Positions 58,997-59,765 of a DNA stretch of 59,765 bases are shown piece by piece. Every line of letters begins with the position of its first letter. Position 1 is the first letter of the stretch. Origin of the DNA: Methanobacteriota archaeon (GTDB taxonomy: Bacteria; Bacteroidota; Bacteroidia; Flavobacteriales_D; Sanyastnellaceae); contig PBNL01000011.1 of NCBI GenBank assembly GCA_002723115.1, positions 1 through 59,765 on the forward strand, written 5' to 3'. A program made the translations under genes and the position numbers. The notes under the pieces are model-generated. The model saw only the letters and a program-made list of their open reading frames with translations, searched no databases and was not told the origin of the DNA.

Positions 58997-59765
58997 TTAT
59001 CGGCCAAGGTAAATTAAAAGCACGCTTATGTCAGATTGACTTACGCCAGAAATTTTAGACGCCTCTCCAAGGGTTTTTGGCCTTTTGTTGGTGAGCTTTT
59101 GTTTTGCCTCTGAGCTTAAAGATGCAAGTTTTGAGAAATCAAGATCCTGTGGAATAGGAAGCCCCTCAAACCTTGACATCTTGTCTGCCATAGCTTGTTC
59201 TTTTTCAATATACCCCTCATATTTTACGCGGATTTCCACCTGCTCCACAACATCATCACTATTCCCTCTTAACTCATTAAGCTCAGGAAGCTCGTTTATC
59301 ATCTTTTCTAACCTGATGTGTGGCCTGGTTAAAACTTGTTCAGCTTTTACCTTGTGTTTGAGAGGCGAGCTTTTTGACTCCTCCAACAGGTTTGCTGCGC
59401 TTTCAGGAGAAACAGATGTTTTTGAAAGAGCTTTTCTAAGCCCAGCAACAGCCAACCTTTTTTCGTCCAACAATTTCATTCTTTCGTCCGAAGCAAGACC
59501 TAGTTTGTGTCCAAAAGGAGTTAACCTTTCGTCAGCATTGTCTTGTCTTAACAAAATTCTATATTCAGCCCTAGAGGTGAACATTCTATATGGTTCTTCA
59601 GTGCCTTTGGTAACCAAGTCGTCAATTAAAACACCGATATAAGCCTCAGATCGTTCAAGCACCACCGGCTCTTTGTTCCACGTGGAACGCGCTGCGTTAA
59701 TCCCCGCCATTAAACCCTGGCAGGCAGCTTCTTCGTATCCTGTTGTGCCGTTTATCTGACCAGCA
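58997..59765 (-). CDS. mnmG: tRNA uridine-5-carboxymethylaminomethyl modification enzyme MnmG, C-terminal part (cut by window edge)
   Basis: The frame is open from the right edge, reading A-G-Q-I-N-G-T-T-G-Y-E-E-A-A, the FAD-binding signature of MnmG/GidA. Then come R-S-E-A-Y-I-G-V-L-I-D-D-L and M-F-T-S-R-A-E-Y-R-I-L-L-R, the helical C-terminal domain that binds MnmE, and a normal end. About 255 residues are inside; the N-terminal FAD half is outside. With MnmE it modifies the wobble uridine of several tRNAs. Confidence 0.95.
   Translation of the reverse strand, partial: AGQINGTTGYEEAACQGLMAGINAARSTWNKEPVVLERSEAYIGVLIDDLVTKGTEEPYRMFTSRAEYRILLRQDNADERLTPFGHKLGLASDERMKLLDEKRLAVAGLRKALSKTSVSPESAANLLEESKSSPLKHKVKAEQVLTRPHIRLEKMINELPELNELRGNSDDVVEQVEIRVKYEGYIEKEQAMADKMSRFEGLPIPQDLDFSKLASLSSEAKQKLTNKRPKTLGEASKISGVSQSDISVLLIYLGR

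Noticed and set aside
1..59765. CRISPR arrays, insertion sequences, prophage or integrase genes
   Set aside because: I read both strands for repeated spaced units, transposase motifs and phage genes and saw none.

Overview
The window reads as a chromosomal segment of a marine-type Bacteroidota, most likely order Flavobacteriales. The evidence is the type IX secretion gene porW/sprE, a T9SS-type C-terminal domain, families typical of the phylum (DUF4296, DUF4270, DUF4837, the DUF7948-like N-terminus), an absence of Shine-Dalgarno leaders, and several matches to the Bacteroidota promoter (TTG, about 20 bp, TAnnTTTG). Genes are packed densely, often with TAATG, ATGA or GTGA stop/start overlaps. 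I saw no insertion sequence, prophage, CRISPR array or rRNA operon. There are two tRNA genes, Cys (GCA) and Asn (GTT).

Left part (1-13 kb): a secreted DUF7948-type protein cut by the left edge, gpsA, glyS-pgk, an Lrp/AsnC regulator divergent from a Cys/Met PLP enzyme with a 9-bp dyad between them, a small secreted repeat protein, a vanadium haloperoxidase-like secreted protein with dockerin-like repeats, pssA-purS, tRNA-Cys followed by a palindrome-rich element, and a large secreted lysyl-oxidase-like protein with dockerin-like and possibly cohesin-like modules.

Middle (13-36 kb): housekeeping clusters. These are yraN; a pseudouridine synthase-GT2-pyrC-DUF4296 run; uvrC; slyD-like-thiL-nitronate monooxygenase; an M1 aminopeptidase with a T9SS tail; panC-tatA-mltD-DUF4837; a half-length glycogen-synthase-like protein with DUF4270; glmS; a small-membrane-protein cluster that includes a frame broken by TGA; and an outer-membrane beta-barrel protein.

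Right part (36-60 kb): an orphan sensor kinase, an F-type ATP synthase operon without beta and epsilon (atpB-E-F-H-A-G) preceded by atpI/atpZ-like genes, bactofilin and porW. Then follow an M23 peptidase, a PfkB kinase, tRNA-Asn, a six-PAS histidine kinase with a LytTR response regulator behind an AT-rich MORN-repeat gene that also carries an in-frame TGA, an RpiB-M28 peptidase fusion, a thioredoxin-like lipoprotein, an ALDH7-type aldehyde dehydrogenase and the 3' part of mnmG.

The most unusual items are the fusion of cytosolic ribose-5-phosphate isomerase B to a secreted M28 peptidase through an internal signal peptide, the bacterial lysyl oxidase with both cofactor-forming residues kept, and two unrelated genes each interrupted by one in-frame TGA with coherent coding sequence beyond it.
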